Source of the DNA: Deferribacterales bacterium UBA4806 | GTDB lineage: Bacteria; Chrysiogenota; Deferribacteres; Deferribacterales; UBA228 | Direction of reading: 5' to 3' | Length of the DNA stretch: 18,162 nt | NCBI GenBank assembly: GCA_002402635.1 | Contig: DHGE01000119.1 | Span: forward strand, 6,059 to 24,220 | In this document: in pieces, positions 7,888 to 15,510 of the stretch | Numbering within the stretch: the first letter of the stretch is position 1 | How the letters are laid out: every line of letters begins with the position of its first letter | The notes under the pieces: generated by a model | Databases searched by the model: none | Told to the model about the DNA's origin: nothing | Seen by the model: the letters and a program-made list of their open reading frames with translations, nothing else | Translations under genes and position numbers: made by a program

Positions 7888-8811
7888 ATGGAATATTACT
7901 TTAAAGTGCTTTTTGATGATATTGGTGAAAGAGTTGACGTGTATTTAAGCAAAAAGCTTGGTAGATCTAGACAATATTGTAAGTTTCTTATTGAAAGTAA
8001 ACAGGTGAGTTTATGTGATGTAAATAACAGTATAAAACCTTCTTATCATGTCAAGTTAGATGACAATATTTATGTAAAAATACCTGAGGAAAAGGCTTTT
8101 GAGTTAAAATCGCAGCCGATTGAAGTGAATATCATTTTTGAGAATAGTAGATACTTTGTGATTAATAAGACCTCTGGTTTGGTTGTACATCCTGCTTATG
8201 GAAATTATGATAATACACTGGTTAATGCACTGTTAGGCAAATTGAGTCAAGGTTTTTCATCAGAAGATATAAGACCTGGCATCATCCATAGGCTTGATAA
8301 AGATACTTCAGGAGTTATGGTTGTAGCAAAAGATGCCTTGGCAAAAGATAAGTTGGCAGCATTATTTAAAAGCAGATTGATTAAAAAAATATATCATGCA
8401 ATTTGTTTTGGAGAGCCAAAAGACGATTTTTTTGTAATAAATGCTCCTATAGCAAGGCATCCAAAATTGCGTAAATTAATGGCTGTGGTAACAAATGGTA
8501 AAGAAGCAATTAGTGAAGTTAAAGTAAGGAAAAGATATAAGGGAGCATTTTTAGCTGAGATTGAATTAAAAACTGGTAGGACTCATCAAATACGAGTACA
8601 TATGAAATATGCAGGACACCCTGTCGTTGGAGATAAAGTATATAGCGTGAAAGGTTCTCTTGATTTTCCAATTGAGAGGCAGGCATTACACGCTTATTCT
8701 CTTGAATTTATAGATCCTTTCTCAGGAGAACTTAAAACTTTTATAGCTGAATATCAAAAGGATTTTTTAAATCTGATAAATCTGTTAACAGTAAAATCAA
8801 AAATTTATTAA
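7888..8811 (+). CDS. rluD: RluD-family 23S rRNA pseudouridine synthase
   Basis: Isomerises specific uridines of RNA to pseudouridine; RluD-type enzymes act on helix 69 of 23S rRNA. I start at the ATG at 7888 (307 residues, MEYYFKVLFDDIGERVDVYL), since the extra 34 residues available upstream do not resemble the family and overlap the inferred promoter. No clear Shine-Dalgarno is present. An N-terminal S4 domain spans about 12-75, followed by NKTSGLVVHPAYGNYDNTLVN and the catalytic motif HRLDKDTSG with the nucleophile D137. GRTHQIRVHMKYAGHPVVGD follows further on. RluC and RluA paralogues share these motifs, so the exact target site is uncertain. The gene is divergent from rpsF and is followed by a 315-bp AT-rich spacer. 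Confidence 0.88.
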   Translation: MEYYFKVLFDDIGERVDVYLSKKLGRSRQYCKFLIESKQVSLCDVNNSIKPSYHVKLDDNIYVKIPEEKAFELKSQPIEVNIIFENSRYFVINKTSGLVVHPAYGNYDNTLVNALLGKLSQGFSSEDIRPGIIHRLDKDTSGVMVVAKDALAKDKLAALFKSRLIKKIYHAICFGEPKDDFFVINAPIARHPKLRKLMAVVTNGKEAISEVKVRKRYKGAFLAEIELKTGRTHQIRVHMKYAGHPVVGDKVYSVKGSLDFPIERQALHAYSLEFIDPFSGELKTFIAEYQKDFLNLINLLTVKSKIY

Positions 8812-9126
8812 ACATACTACATAATTTATCAAGTATAATAAAAATTGTAATATAATATATAATAATAGTGATCAACAAGAGAAAAAGTATTATATAAATT
8901 TTTGTAATTAATTTTCTTATGTATAGTAAAAGAAAAGATTATATTACTTTGTTTATATTATTTTGTAAAATTAATAACAATTATAATTATGTTTTAAATT
9001 TCGTCTTGAAATCTAAAACATAATATATTATATAGTAAATTATTTTTTATTAGAGAAGTTATAAGTTTATATAATTTGGGATTCTATTTATTTTATAATA
9101 AATAATATAAATTTTGAGGAGGATAA
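8812..9126. other. AT-rich intergenic region before the reductase array
   Basis: A 315-bp stretch with no credible coding sequence or tRNA. It is extremely A+T rich, with many TATAAT-like words, for example 9094-9099, but none has a convincing -35 at the right spacing. The end carries the GAGGAGG ribosome site of the first reductase gene (9116-9122). No complete FNR-type TTGAT-N4-ATCAA site is present. The only distinct structure is the inverted repeat at 8986-9024. It must hold the promoter and control sites of the A1-B1-A2-B2-D array unless that array is transcribed through from rluD. Confidence 0.6.
8986..9024. repeat. 17-bp-arm inverted repeat upstream of the reductase array
   Basis: Left arm 8986-9002 and right arm 9008-9024 are complementary with a single mismatch around a 5-nt spacer (GTCTT). 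The inner part pairs ATGTTTTAAATTTC with GAAATCTAAAACAT. It lies 175 bp after the rluD stop and about 100 bp before the A1 start. It could be an operator for a dimeric regulator, a transcript hairpin in the leader or a distal terminator of rluD. The lack of an immediately following T-run argues against a standard terminator. Confidence 0.6.
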
Positions 9127-11838
9127 GTGAACCCCAATAAGAATGAAAAAAAGAAGCAAAAAATATCCAGACGTAAATTTTTACAATGGGCAGGGATACT
9201 TAGCACAACAGCATTGACTTATAATAGAAAGGTACATAGTGGAATTGGGGGATATTATAAAAACAGCCAAGTAGTTGTTCCTCAGGATAATCTCATTTTT
9301 GACGAGGAAATGAAAGTTGTGTCCTCGCTTCACCCAATGCATTGTGGAGGAGCATGTTTATATAAAATCCATATTAAGAATGATAGAGCAATAAAGCTTA
9401 CTTCTGCAGGAGATATCCTTCGAGAAAATTCTAAAGAAGCTGACGAATCGATTTCGCCAATTCAAAGACGACCATGTTTAAAAGGAATTACTGAAATAAA
9501 AAGAGTCTATGCTCCTGACAGATTAAAATATCCTTTAATACAAACAAAAGAAAGAGGGGATTTAAGAGGTTTTAAAAAGATTTCATGGGATGAAGCTACA
9601 GATATAGTTGCCAACTGGCTTGGAGAAATGCGAGATAGACAAAAAGAATTAGGTTATTTACCCATATTAGTAAATCAACCCCATGGAGTTGCTGCCTGGA
9701 GGGCGCAATTATTGCCTTCATATTTGGGTAGCTACATTACGGGTTATGGTAATACTTCAAGTGGTAATAGAGAAGATGCAGTTTTTATTGCGTTAACACA
9801 ATCATCTTTATTTGGAGCTGCTGGAAATCCTGCAATAGATATTCTAAATTCAAAATTTATAATTAATTGGGGATGTGATCATCAGACAACTAGGCCACAA
9901 TTTGCTTTTTATATGACAAAAGCAAAAGAAAAGGGAATCCCAATTATTACTATTGATCCACGCTTATCTGGATCGGCAATTGCAATGAGTACGGGGCTCG
10001 ATGATATTCCAGCTTGGGTTGCAGTAAAACCTGGTACAGATGCAGCAATGCTTGCAGCTATGGCTAATGTGATATATAGAAAAAACCTGCATGATAAGAA
10101 TTTTATAGATAAGTATTGTTTTGGCTTTTATAAAAATGACAGAGTTATAAGCCAATCACCTGCTATAGATTTAATAACACAACAACCATACTATGGTCAG
10201 GAATTTAAAGTCCCTGAAGGGGCATCCTTTGTTGAATATCTTGATAGTTTACAATTAAATTGCGGTGGGTATGAAGGTGTTTTAAAGTGGGCTGAATTTT
10301 TAACAACTGTTCCAGCAAGCACTATAGAAAGTTTAGCAATAAAGTATGCTACCATTAAACCTGCCTGTATACATACGACCTATGGTGGTGGTGCCCAGAG
10401 AACAGATAATGGTATGTATTTTTGTTGGCTTACTATTTGCATTTCTGCAATGACAGGAAATGCCATATTAAGAGGTGGTGGCCATGGTGAGATGAGATTA
10501 AATGATGGGGATTTTGTTTCATGGCCTTCTCCACAACTTGGTCCATTATCTTCCGAAGTTTCTGCAAACACAGCAAAGCCAATTATGGTATCTGGGTATC
10601 AGTTTGCAAATGTCATACTTACAGGTAGAGATGATAGAACAGCAAACCAATTTAGGGATGATGTAAAATTACAAACAGGTATTGATCTAGGCAAAGATGC
10701 TAAAGTCTCTGTTGAAATGTATTATAGAGGTGCTGGTTGTGGTAATCAGTTAAATCAGCTTCAAAATATAACTAAAAATATACTAGCTTGGAAAAAATTA
10801 AAATATTCAGTTAGTTATGAAAGATTCATGACACCGACGGCAGCTTATTCAGATATTATCTGCCCTGTTGTTACAAATTTTGAAGAATGTTATTTACATA
10901 AACAATATGTCTCAGACGTGTTTGTTGTAAACAAAGCAATTGAGCCTCTATATGATTGTAGGAAGGATTATGAAATTGATTCTGAAATTGCAAAAAAATT
11001 AGGAATTGATTTTGGGCTAAAAGGTTTTAAATCTGATGAAGAAGTAACTAAATGGCAGTGGGAAAATGCAAAAATAAGTGATGATTACAAAAAAATAAAT
11101 CCTAATACTAAATTGCCATTATATGAAGAAATATTAAAAACAGGCAATTTTCAATTTCCTATTCCATTAGATAAGGTTTTGGTAGGTTTATCATCCTTTA
11201 AACCAGGACGATATTTCACTGACACAGGTAAAATTAATTTCTATTCTCCTTTTTTAGCAAAAAGAAAAAGAGCTCCACTTCAGGTCTACACAGCAAGTTA
11301 TGTAAGGCCTCGTTGGGGATATGAAGATATTTTAGATGGCCATGGTAAATGGGTAAGCCCTTATAGTAGTAGATCATATACACTTCAATTTATGACACCA
11401 AGAGCACCTCAAAGAGCACACTCTACTTTTGATAATGTTGCTGCTCTTAAAGATAAATTGCCACATACAGTGAAGTTAAATCCTAAAGATGCGGCAGATC
11501 GTAATATAAAAGATGGAGATATTGTTTATGTCTATAATGATTGGGGATGTATAAAGTTGCCTGCGGAAATTACAAAAAGAGTTATGGATGGCGTTATTCT
11601 TATTGAAGAAGGAACCTGGTATAGGCCAAGTTCATCAGAGAGTTTTGAAGCCTATATTGATATTGATGGAGATGGTATTCCTGAAAAACATTTGGTACCC
11701 ATTGATATAGGAGGAAATCCTAATTCAATTACTCCTGATTGGAATAGTGGTTCTTCTGATCCATTGTGCGCATTTGGTATGGGTACTGGTATGGTGGCTG
11801 GAGGTAATTTGTGTGAAATCAGTAAATATAAACCATAA
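9127..11838 (+). CDS. DmsA-like Tat-exported molybdopterin oxidoreductase, copy A1
   Basis: Catalytic subunit of a DMSO-reductase-family enzyme, expected in the periplasm or on the outer face of the membrane. The 903 residues start at a GTG preceded by AGGAGG. The Tat motif is S-R-R-K-F-L (R15, R16) with a short hydrophobic stretch and no clear AxA cleavage site. The FS0 [4Fe-4S] site reads H69-x3-C73-x3-C77 and C117, with His replacing the first Cys of E. coli DmsA. The body follows DmsA: PDRLKYPL at 130-137, SWDEA at 153-157, YGNTSS at 207-212 (S211 aligns with the DmsA serine molybdenum ligand), and the C-terminal cofactor domain with HSTFDNV and EGTWY. A D-x-D-G-D-G loop occurs at 845-850. 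The substrate (DMSO, TMAO, S-, N-, Se- or Cl-oxyanion) cannot be read from sequence. B1 follows after 23 bp. Confidence 0.9.
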   Translation: MNPNKNEKKKQKISRRKFLQWAGILSTTALTYNRKVHSGIGGYYKNSQVVVPQDNLIFDEEMKVVSSLHPMHCGGACLYKIHIKNDRAIKLTSAGDILRENSKEADESISPIQRRPCLKGITEIKRVYAPDRLKYPLIQTKERGDLRGFKKISWDEATDIVANWLGEMRDRQKELGYLPILVNQPHGVAAWRAQLLPSYLGSYITGYGNTSSGNREDAVFIALTQSSLFGAAGNPAIDILNSKFIINWGCDHQTTRPQFAFYMTKAKEKGIPIITIDPRLSGSAIAMSTGLDDIPAWVAVKPGTDAAMLAAMANVIYRKNLHDKNFIDKYCFGFYKNDRVISQSPAIDLITQQPYYGQEFKVPEGASFVEYLDSLQLNCGGYEGVLKWAEFLTTVPASTIESLAIKYATIKPACIHTTYGGGAQRTDNGMYFCWLTICISAMTGNAILRGGGHGEMRLNDGDFVSWPSPQLGPLSSEVSANTAKPIMVSGYQFANVILTGRDDRTANQFRDDVKLQTGIDLGKDAKVSVEMYYRGAGCGNQLNQLQNITKNILAWKKLKYSVSYERFMTPTAAYSDIICPVVTNFEECYLHKQYVSDVFVVNKAIEPLYDCRKDYEIDSEIAKKLGIDFGLKGFKSDEEVTKWQWENAKISDDYKKINPNTKLPLYEEILKTGNFQFPIPLDKVLVGLSSFKPGRYFTDTGKINFYSPFLAKRKRAPLQVYTASYVRPRWGYEDILDGHGKWVSPYSSRSYTLQFMTPRAPQRAHSTFDNVAALKDKLPHTVKLNPKDAADRNIKDGDIVYVYNDWGCIKLPAEITKRVMDGVILIEEGTWYRPSSSESFEAYIDIDGDGIPEKHLVPIDIGGNPNSITPDWNSGSSDPLCAFGMGTGMVAGGNLCEISKYKP
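9151..9302 (+). repeat. Homogenised signal-peptide repeat, copy in A1
   Basis: Covers A1 codons 9-58 approximately. It matches 12668-12819 in A2 at 148 of 152 positions, and 9175-9302 (128 nt) is identical, including all third codon positions. The rest of the two genes is far more divergent. The likely cause is gene conversion between the paralogues. Confidence 0.9.
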
Positions 11839-11861
11839 AATTTTATAATAAGAGGTAAATA

Positions 11862-12587
11862 ATGACACAATGGGGTTTTTATTATGATCAAACAAGATGT
11901 GTCGGTTGCAAGGCCTGCATGCAAGCATGTAAAGCCTGGAATGATGATAAAAGGGGTGATGAAACAACAAATGCAGTTTTAAACTGGCTAGAAACTGGCA
12001 AATATGATGAACCTAATATGTACGAATTGCCAACTAATGAGCAAAATTATGCAGAATTTAGAAAATACTATATGAAAGAAGATTGGAGAAGAATTTCATC
12101 TGAAGAATATGGTAATGAAGTGCCAAACATTGACGTGCTTTTCCTCTCTGTGGCCTGTAATCATTGTAACGAACCAGCATGTATCAAGGCCTGCCCTATG
12201 CAGATAATTTATAAAGAACCTGAATATGGCATTGTTCTAGTTGATAACAGTAGTTGTATTTCATGCGGAAGCTGTCAAATGGTCTGTCCATGGAAGGCTC
12301 CACAATATTACGATCCAAATTATATGAATTTTGCACAAACTGATCCAAAAAGGCCAAAAATGACAAAGTGTACATTGTGTATAGATAGAATAAGAGAAGG
12401 TTTAAAACCAGCTTGTGTTGCAGCTTGCATTGTCAGAGCTTTAGATGCTGGGCCAATGGAAGAATTAGAAAGCCAATACCCAGAGGCTGTAGAAAGTGTT
12501 GAGAATTTTGCTAGCGATGAGGTTCCTGATTTAAATATCAAAACAGGACCCAATATTATTTTTAAAAAGAGAGAAAGAAGATTTTAG
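11862..12587 (+). CDS. DmsB-like four-cluster [4Fe-4S] ferredoxin subunit, copy B1
   Basis: Electron-transfer subunit that passes electrons between a quinol oxidase partner and the A subunit. The 241 residues contain 16 cysteines in four motifs: C13/16/19/23, C99/102/107/111, C132/135/138/142 and C170/173/185/189. Each set can bind a [4Fe-4S] cluster, and none is replaced by Trp as in NarH. The pattern and the segments WGFYYDQTRCVGCKAC, CPWKAPQYY and RALDAGPMEEL match DmsB. It has no signal of its own, so it should be exported with A1 as a Tat hitchhiker. The start follows an AGAGGT site, 23 bp after A1. Residues 97-241 are nearly identical to B2, while the central part differs and is 15 residues shorter. 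Confidence 0.92.
   Translation: MTQWGFYYDQTRCVGCKACMQACKAWNDDKRGDETTNAVLNWLETGKYDEPNMYELPTNEQNYAEFRKYYMKEDWRRISSEEYGNEVPNIDVLFLSVACNHCNEPACIKACPMQIIYKEPEYGIVLVDNSSCISCGSCQMVCPWKAPQYYDPNYMNFAQTDPKRPKMTKCTLCIDRIREGLKPACVAACIVRALDAGPMEELESQYPEAVESVENFASDEVPDLNIKTGPNIIFKKRERRF
12150..12587 (+). repeat. Homogenised 3' tract of B1
   Basis: The last 438 nt of B1 align without gaps to 15844-16281 in B2. I count about 26 differences (about 94% identity), many of them synonymous third-position changes. Upstream of this point the two genes differ strongly and need gaps to align. The block covers clusters two to four. Confidence 0.85.
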
Positions 12588-12640
12588 CACGTCATAATTT
12601 ATTGTCTTTTTAAAGTTAATATAAAGTTAAAGGAGGGAAT

Positions 12641-15499
12641 ATGAGTTTTAATAAAAAGAGAGGATTTAAGAAGCAAGGGATATCCAGACGCAAATTTTTA
12701 CAATGGGCAGGGATACTTAGCACAACAGCATTGACTTATAATAGAAAGGTACATAGTGGAATTGGGGGATATTATAAAAACAGCCAAGTAGTTGTTCCTC
12801 AGGATAATCTCATTTTTGATAAAGAGATGAAAGTAATTATGTCGAGTCATCCTTATAATTGTGGTGGACGCTGTCAATTTAAATTATTTGTAAAAAATGG
12901 TCGTATTTTGAAAATCACTTCAGCAGGGGACATACCAAGAGAAGGCTCTGAATTACATGATGAATCAATAGATAAACCACAATTTAGAGCCTGTCCTAAA
13001 GGTTATGCACAGATTAAAAGAACTTATCAGCCTGATAGATTAAAATATCCTTTAATTCAGACTAAAAAAAGAGGAGATTTGTCTGGTTTTAAACGTGCTA
13101 GTTGGGAAACGGCTTTTGATACATTGGCAGAGTGGTATGATGAAACAGTGCAAAGACAGGATAAATTAGGTTATATTCCTGCTATAGGTTCTGGAACTGG
13201 TGTGAATAATCCAGGTTTTTTTGGTTTTTTTGGTCCCTTCCTAACTCCAGCAGGTGCACCTTCATATGATAATTTTATGCAGGCAAAGTATGGTTCAATA
13301 GGTCATGCAACTAATGCTAATTCAATGGTTGATATATTAAACTCAAAATTTGTTTTAAGTAATGGGTGCGATCAGACTGTTTCTTTTAGTCATCAATATC
13401 CAAATTACTGGTATTTTACTAAAGCTAAAGAGATGGGTATACCCATAGTAATAATGGACACAAGACTAACAGATGCAGCTGTTAATTTATCTTCGGGGTA
13501 TACTGAATATGGATTACCCCCTTATATTTTGGTAAGACCTCAGAGTGATCCTGCTGTATTTATTGCAATGGCTTCATATGTTTGGCATAGAAAAAAGAGT
13601 ATAGTAGATGAAATATTTTTAAAAAAATATTCCTTTGGCTTTTATAGGGATCAGAATAAAATTAAAAGTCTGTCAACTTTGAAGAATCCACTTACAGGTG
13701 GCACTTTTAGTGGGCAAGAAATTGTTGTTCCTGAAGAAATGACATTTCAGTACTATTTAGAAGAAGAATTATTCAACTATGTAAGAAGCAAGGGATATTC
13801 AAAAGATGTTGATGGTGTGATTAAATGGGCATCTGATTTGTCTGGTGTTCCACAGGACATTATAGTAAAACTTGCCTTAGCTTATTTTGAAACAAAACCT
13901 TCTTGTTTATATGGTGGATGGGGAACAATGAGAAGTAACGTAGGTATTCATCATGGGATGATATTAATTGCTCTTGCTGCTATGGCTGGTCAAACAGCAT
14001 TAACAGGTGGTGGACCAGGTTACGCTGAGGATAACTCATACAATCCTGCTGTTATTTTAGGGCAAGCTATTCCATTAACTGATGCCAGGCAGTATGGAAC
14101 ATTTTATTTTTCGGCTAATAAATTAGCAGATGTTATTCTTACGGGTTTAGATTGGAGAAGTCCCGAACAATTGAGAGCCGATGCTTTGTCTTTATTTTGT
14201 GATAAAAATGGCGTTCCTTTGGATTTAGGTGAATTTAAGGAAACCAGGGATGATGCAAATGGTAGGGATGGGCGATTAAGAATTGAAATGATTGCATGGG
14301 ATGGTAATCGTTTAAATCAGAGGGGAGGTCCAATAGGTAAATTAGTTTATGCCTTAACTCAAACAGATAGAGTGAAACATATTTATGGTATGGACCATTT
14401 TATGACGTCAAGCCTGATGTTTGCAGATATGGTATTGCCACAAACAACACATCATGAGGAGTATAGATTTGAATCTAAAAATATGGTTCAATATATGATG
14501 GATAAAGCAATTAATCCTATGTATGAATCTAAGATGGCCGATGATATAAAATCAGAAGTTTTAAAAAGACTTGGTATAAATTATGGTAAATACTATAGCG
14601 AGAGAGATAAGAAAACAGAACTTGATATTATGAAAGCTCAATGGGAAGGGGCTAAAATTAATCCTCATTATTTACAAAATGTAGATCCATCTGCCACTTT
14701 ACCTGATTTTGAAACATTTCGCAAAAAAGGTATTTTTCAATTAAATGTACCAAGAGATAAATCTGTTATTGGTGTAAGTCAATATGCAACAAGTGGAGTG
14801 TTTCCTACAGATACTGGAAAGATAAATTTTATTTCACCTTATTATTATTATAGGGATAAAGATTTAGGTGAAAAATATAAAAAAAGGGATGGTGGCTATT
14901 ATAGAAGTTTGTATCCGCCAAAGCCAATGTATGTAGAACCAGTTTATGGATATGAACAAATTCATGAAGGTAAATATATAGGATTAAAGGGGCTATCATA
15001 TTCACTCCAGTTAGTCACTGCACATCACAGGAGAAGAGCTCATTCAGTGTATGATAATGTAGCCATACTTAAAGATCAGTTTCCAGGGATTGTTGATATT
15101 AATGAAATTGATGCTACACAGAGAGGTATCAAGCAAGATGATGTTGTATATGTTTATAATGATTGGGGATGTGTTAAAGTAAAAGCCAATGTAACAAAAA
15201 GAATCATAAAAGGAACATGTCGCATTGCTGATGGTGAATGGTATAGGCCAAGTTTAGCAGAAATATACACTATTGCATGGAAAGATTATAATTCTAAGGG
15301 TAAATCAGAGGATAGATTCGGAAAATATGATGTAGTGCGTAAGGAAGTGCCAGTCGATGTTGGTGGTGCACCAAATACATTGATGCATGATATAGACGTC
15401 GGTTTTAAAGATCCTGCATTAGGTGCTTTTTCTAGCTTTGATAACTCTTGGAATGGTCATTTAGTAGAAATAAGTAAAATATTTCCTGGTGATAAATAA
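12641..15499 (+). CDS. DmsA-like Tat-exported molybdopterin oxidoreductase, copy A2
   Basis: Second catalytic paralogue, 952 residues, beginning at an ATG with AGGAGG at 12631-12636. The Tat motif (R16, R17) and the following ~43 residues are identical to A1. FS0 ligands are H70, C74, C78 and C118. It is homologous to A1 and DmsA to the C-terminus (PDRLKYPL, GGWGTMRSN, HFMTSSLMFADMVLP, HSVYDNVAILKD, YNDWGC). It differs where the molybdenum ligand is expected: YGSIGH (217-222) has Gly/His in place of the SS of A1, and the loop up to DILNSKF is about 17 residues shorter than in A1. It also has extra segments near 380-400 and 805-830 that account for its greater length. Substrate is unknown; a function different from A1 is likely. 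B2 follows 11 bp later. Confidence 0.9.
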   Translation: MSFNKKRGFKKQGISRRKFLQWAGILSTTALTYNRKVHSGIGGYYKNSQVVVPQDNLIFDKEMKVIMSSHPYNCGGRCQFKLFVKNGRILKITSAGDIPREGSELHDESIDKPQFRACPKGYAQIKRTYQPDRLKYPLIQTKKRGDLSGFKRASWETAFDTLAEWYDETVQRQDKLGYIPAIGSGTGVNNPGFFGFFGPFLTPAGAPSYDNFMQAKYGSIGHATNANSMVDILNSKFVLSNGCDQTVSFSHQYPNYWYFTKAKEMGIPIVIMDTRLTDAAVNLSSGYTEYGLPPYILVRPQSDPAVFIAMASYVWHRKKSIVDEIFLKKYSFGFYRDQNKIKSLSTLKNPLTGGTFSGQEIVVPEEMTFQYYLEEELFNYVRSKGYSKDVDGVIKWASDLSGVPQDIIVKLALAYFETKPSCLYGGWGTMRSNVGIHHGMILIALAAMAGQTALTGGGPGYAEDNSYNPAVILGQAIPLTDARQYGTFYFSANKLADVILTGLDWRSPEQLRADALSLFCDKNGVPLDLGEFKETRDDANGRDGRLRIEMIAWDGNRLNQRGGPIGKLVYALTQTDRVKHIYGMDHFMTSSLMFADMVLPQTTHHEEYRFESKNMVQYMMDKAINPMYESKMADDIKSEVLKRLGINYGKYYSERDKKTELDIMKAQWEGAKINPHYLQNVDPSATLPDFETFRKKGIFQLNVPRDKSVIGVSQYATSGVFPTDTGKINFISPYYYYRDKDLGEKYKKRDGGYYRSLYPPKPMYVEPVYGYEQIHEGKYIGLKGLSYSLQLVTAHHRRRAHSVYDNVAILKDQFPGIVDINEIDATQRGIKQDDVVYVYNDWGCVKVKANVTKRIIKGTCRIADGEWYRPSLAEIYTIAWKDYNSKGKSEDRFGKYDVVRKEVPVDVGGAPNTLMHDIDVGFKDPALGAFSSFDNSWNGHLVEISKIFPGDK
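12668..12819 (+). repeat. Homogenised signal-peptide repeat, copy in A2
   Basis: Partner of 9151-9302, offset 3517 bp with no gap. Differences are three bases at 12677-12679 and one at 12691; 12692-12819 is identical to A1. Similarity stops abruptly at the codon after LIFD. Confidence 0.9.
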
Positions 15500-15510
15500 A
15501 GGAGAAAAGT

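Noticed and set aside
8820..8880. FNR-like half sites (ATCAA words) after rluD
   Set aside because: No full TTGAT-N4-ATCAA palindrome was found; such words are common in AT-rich DNA.
9076..9099. Promoter for A1 at TTGGGA and TATAAT
   Set aside because: The spacing is only 12 bp, too short for a sigma-70 promoter; other -35 choices at 16-18 bp are poor.
11652..11970. Minus-strand open frames across the A1/B1 junction
   Set aside because: They are antisense to two confident genes, with no recognisable domain; the low-complexity His/Ser-rich translation is typical of a shadow frame.
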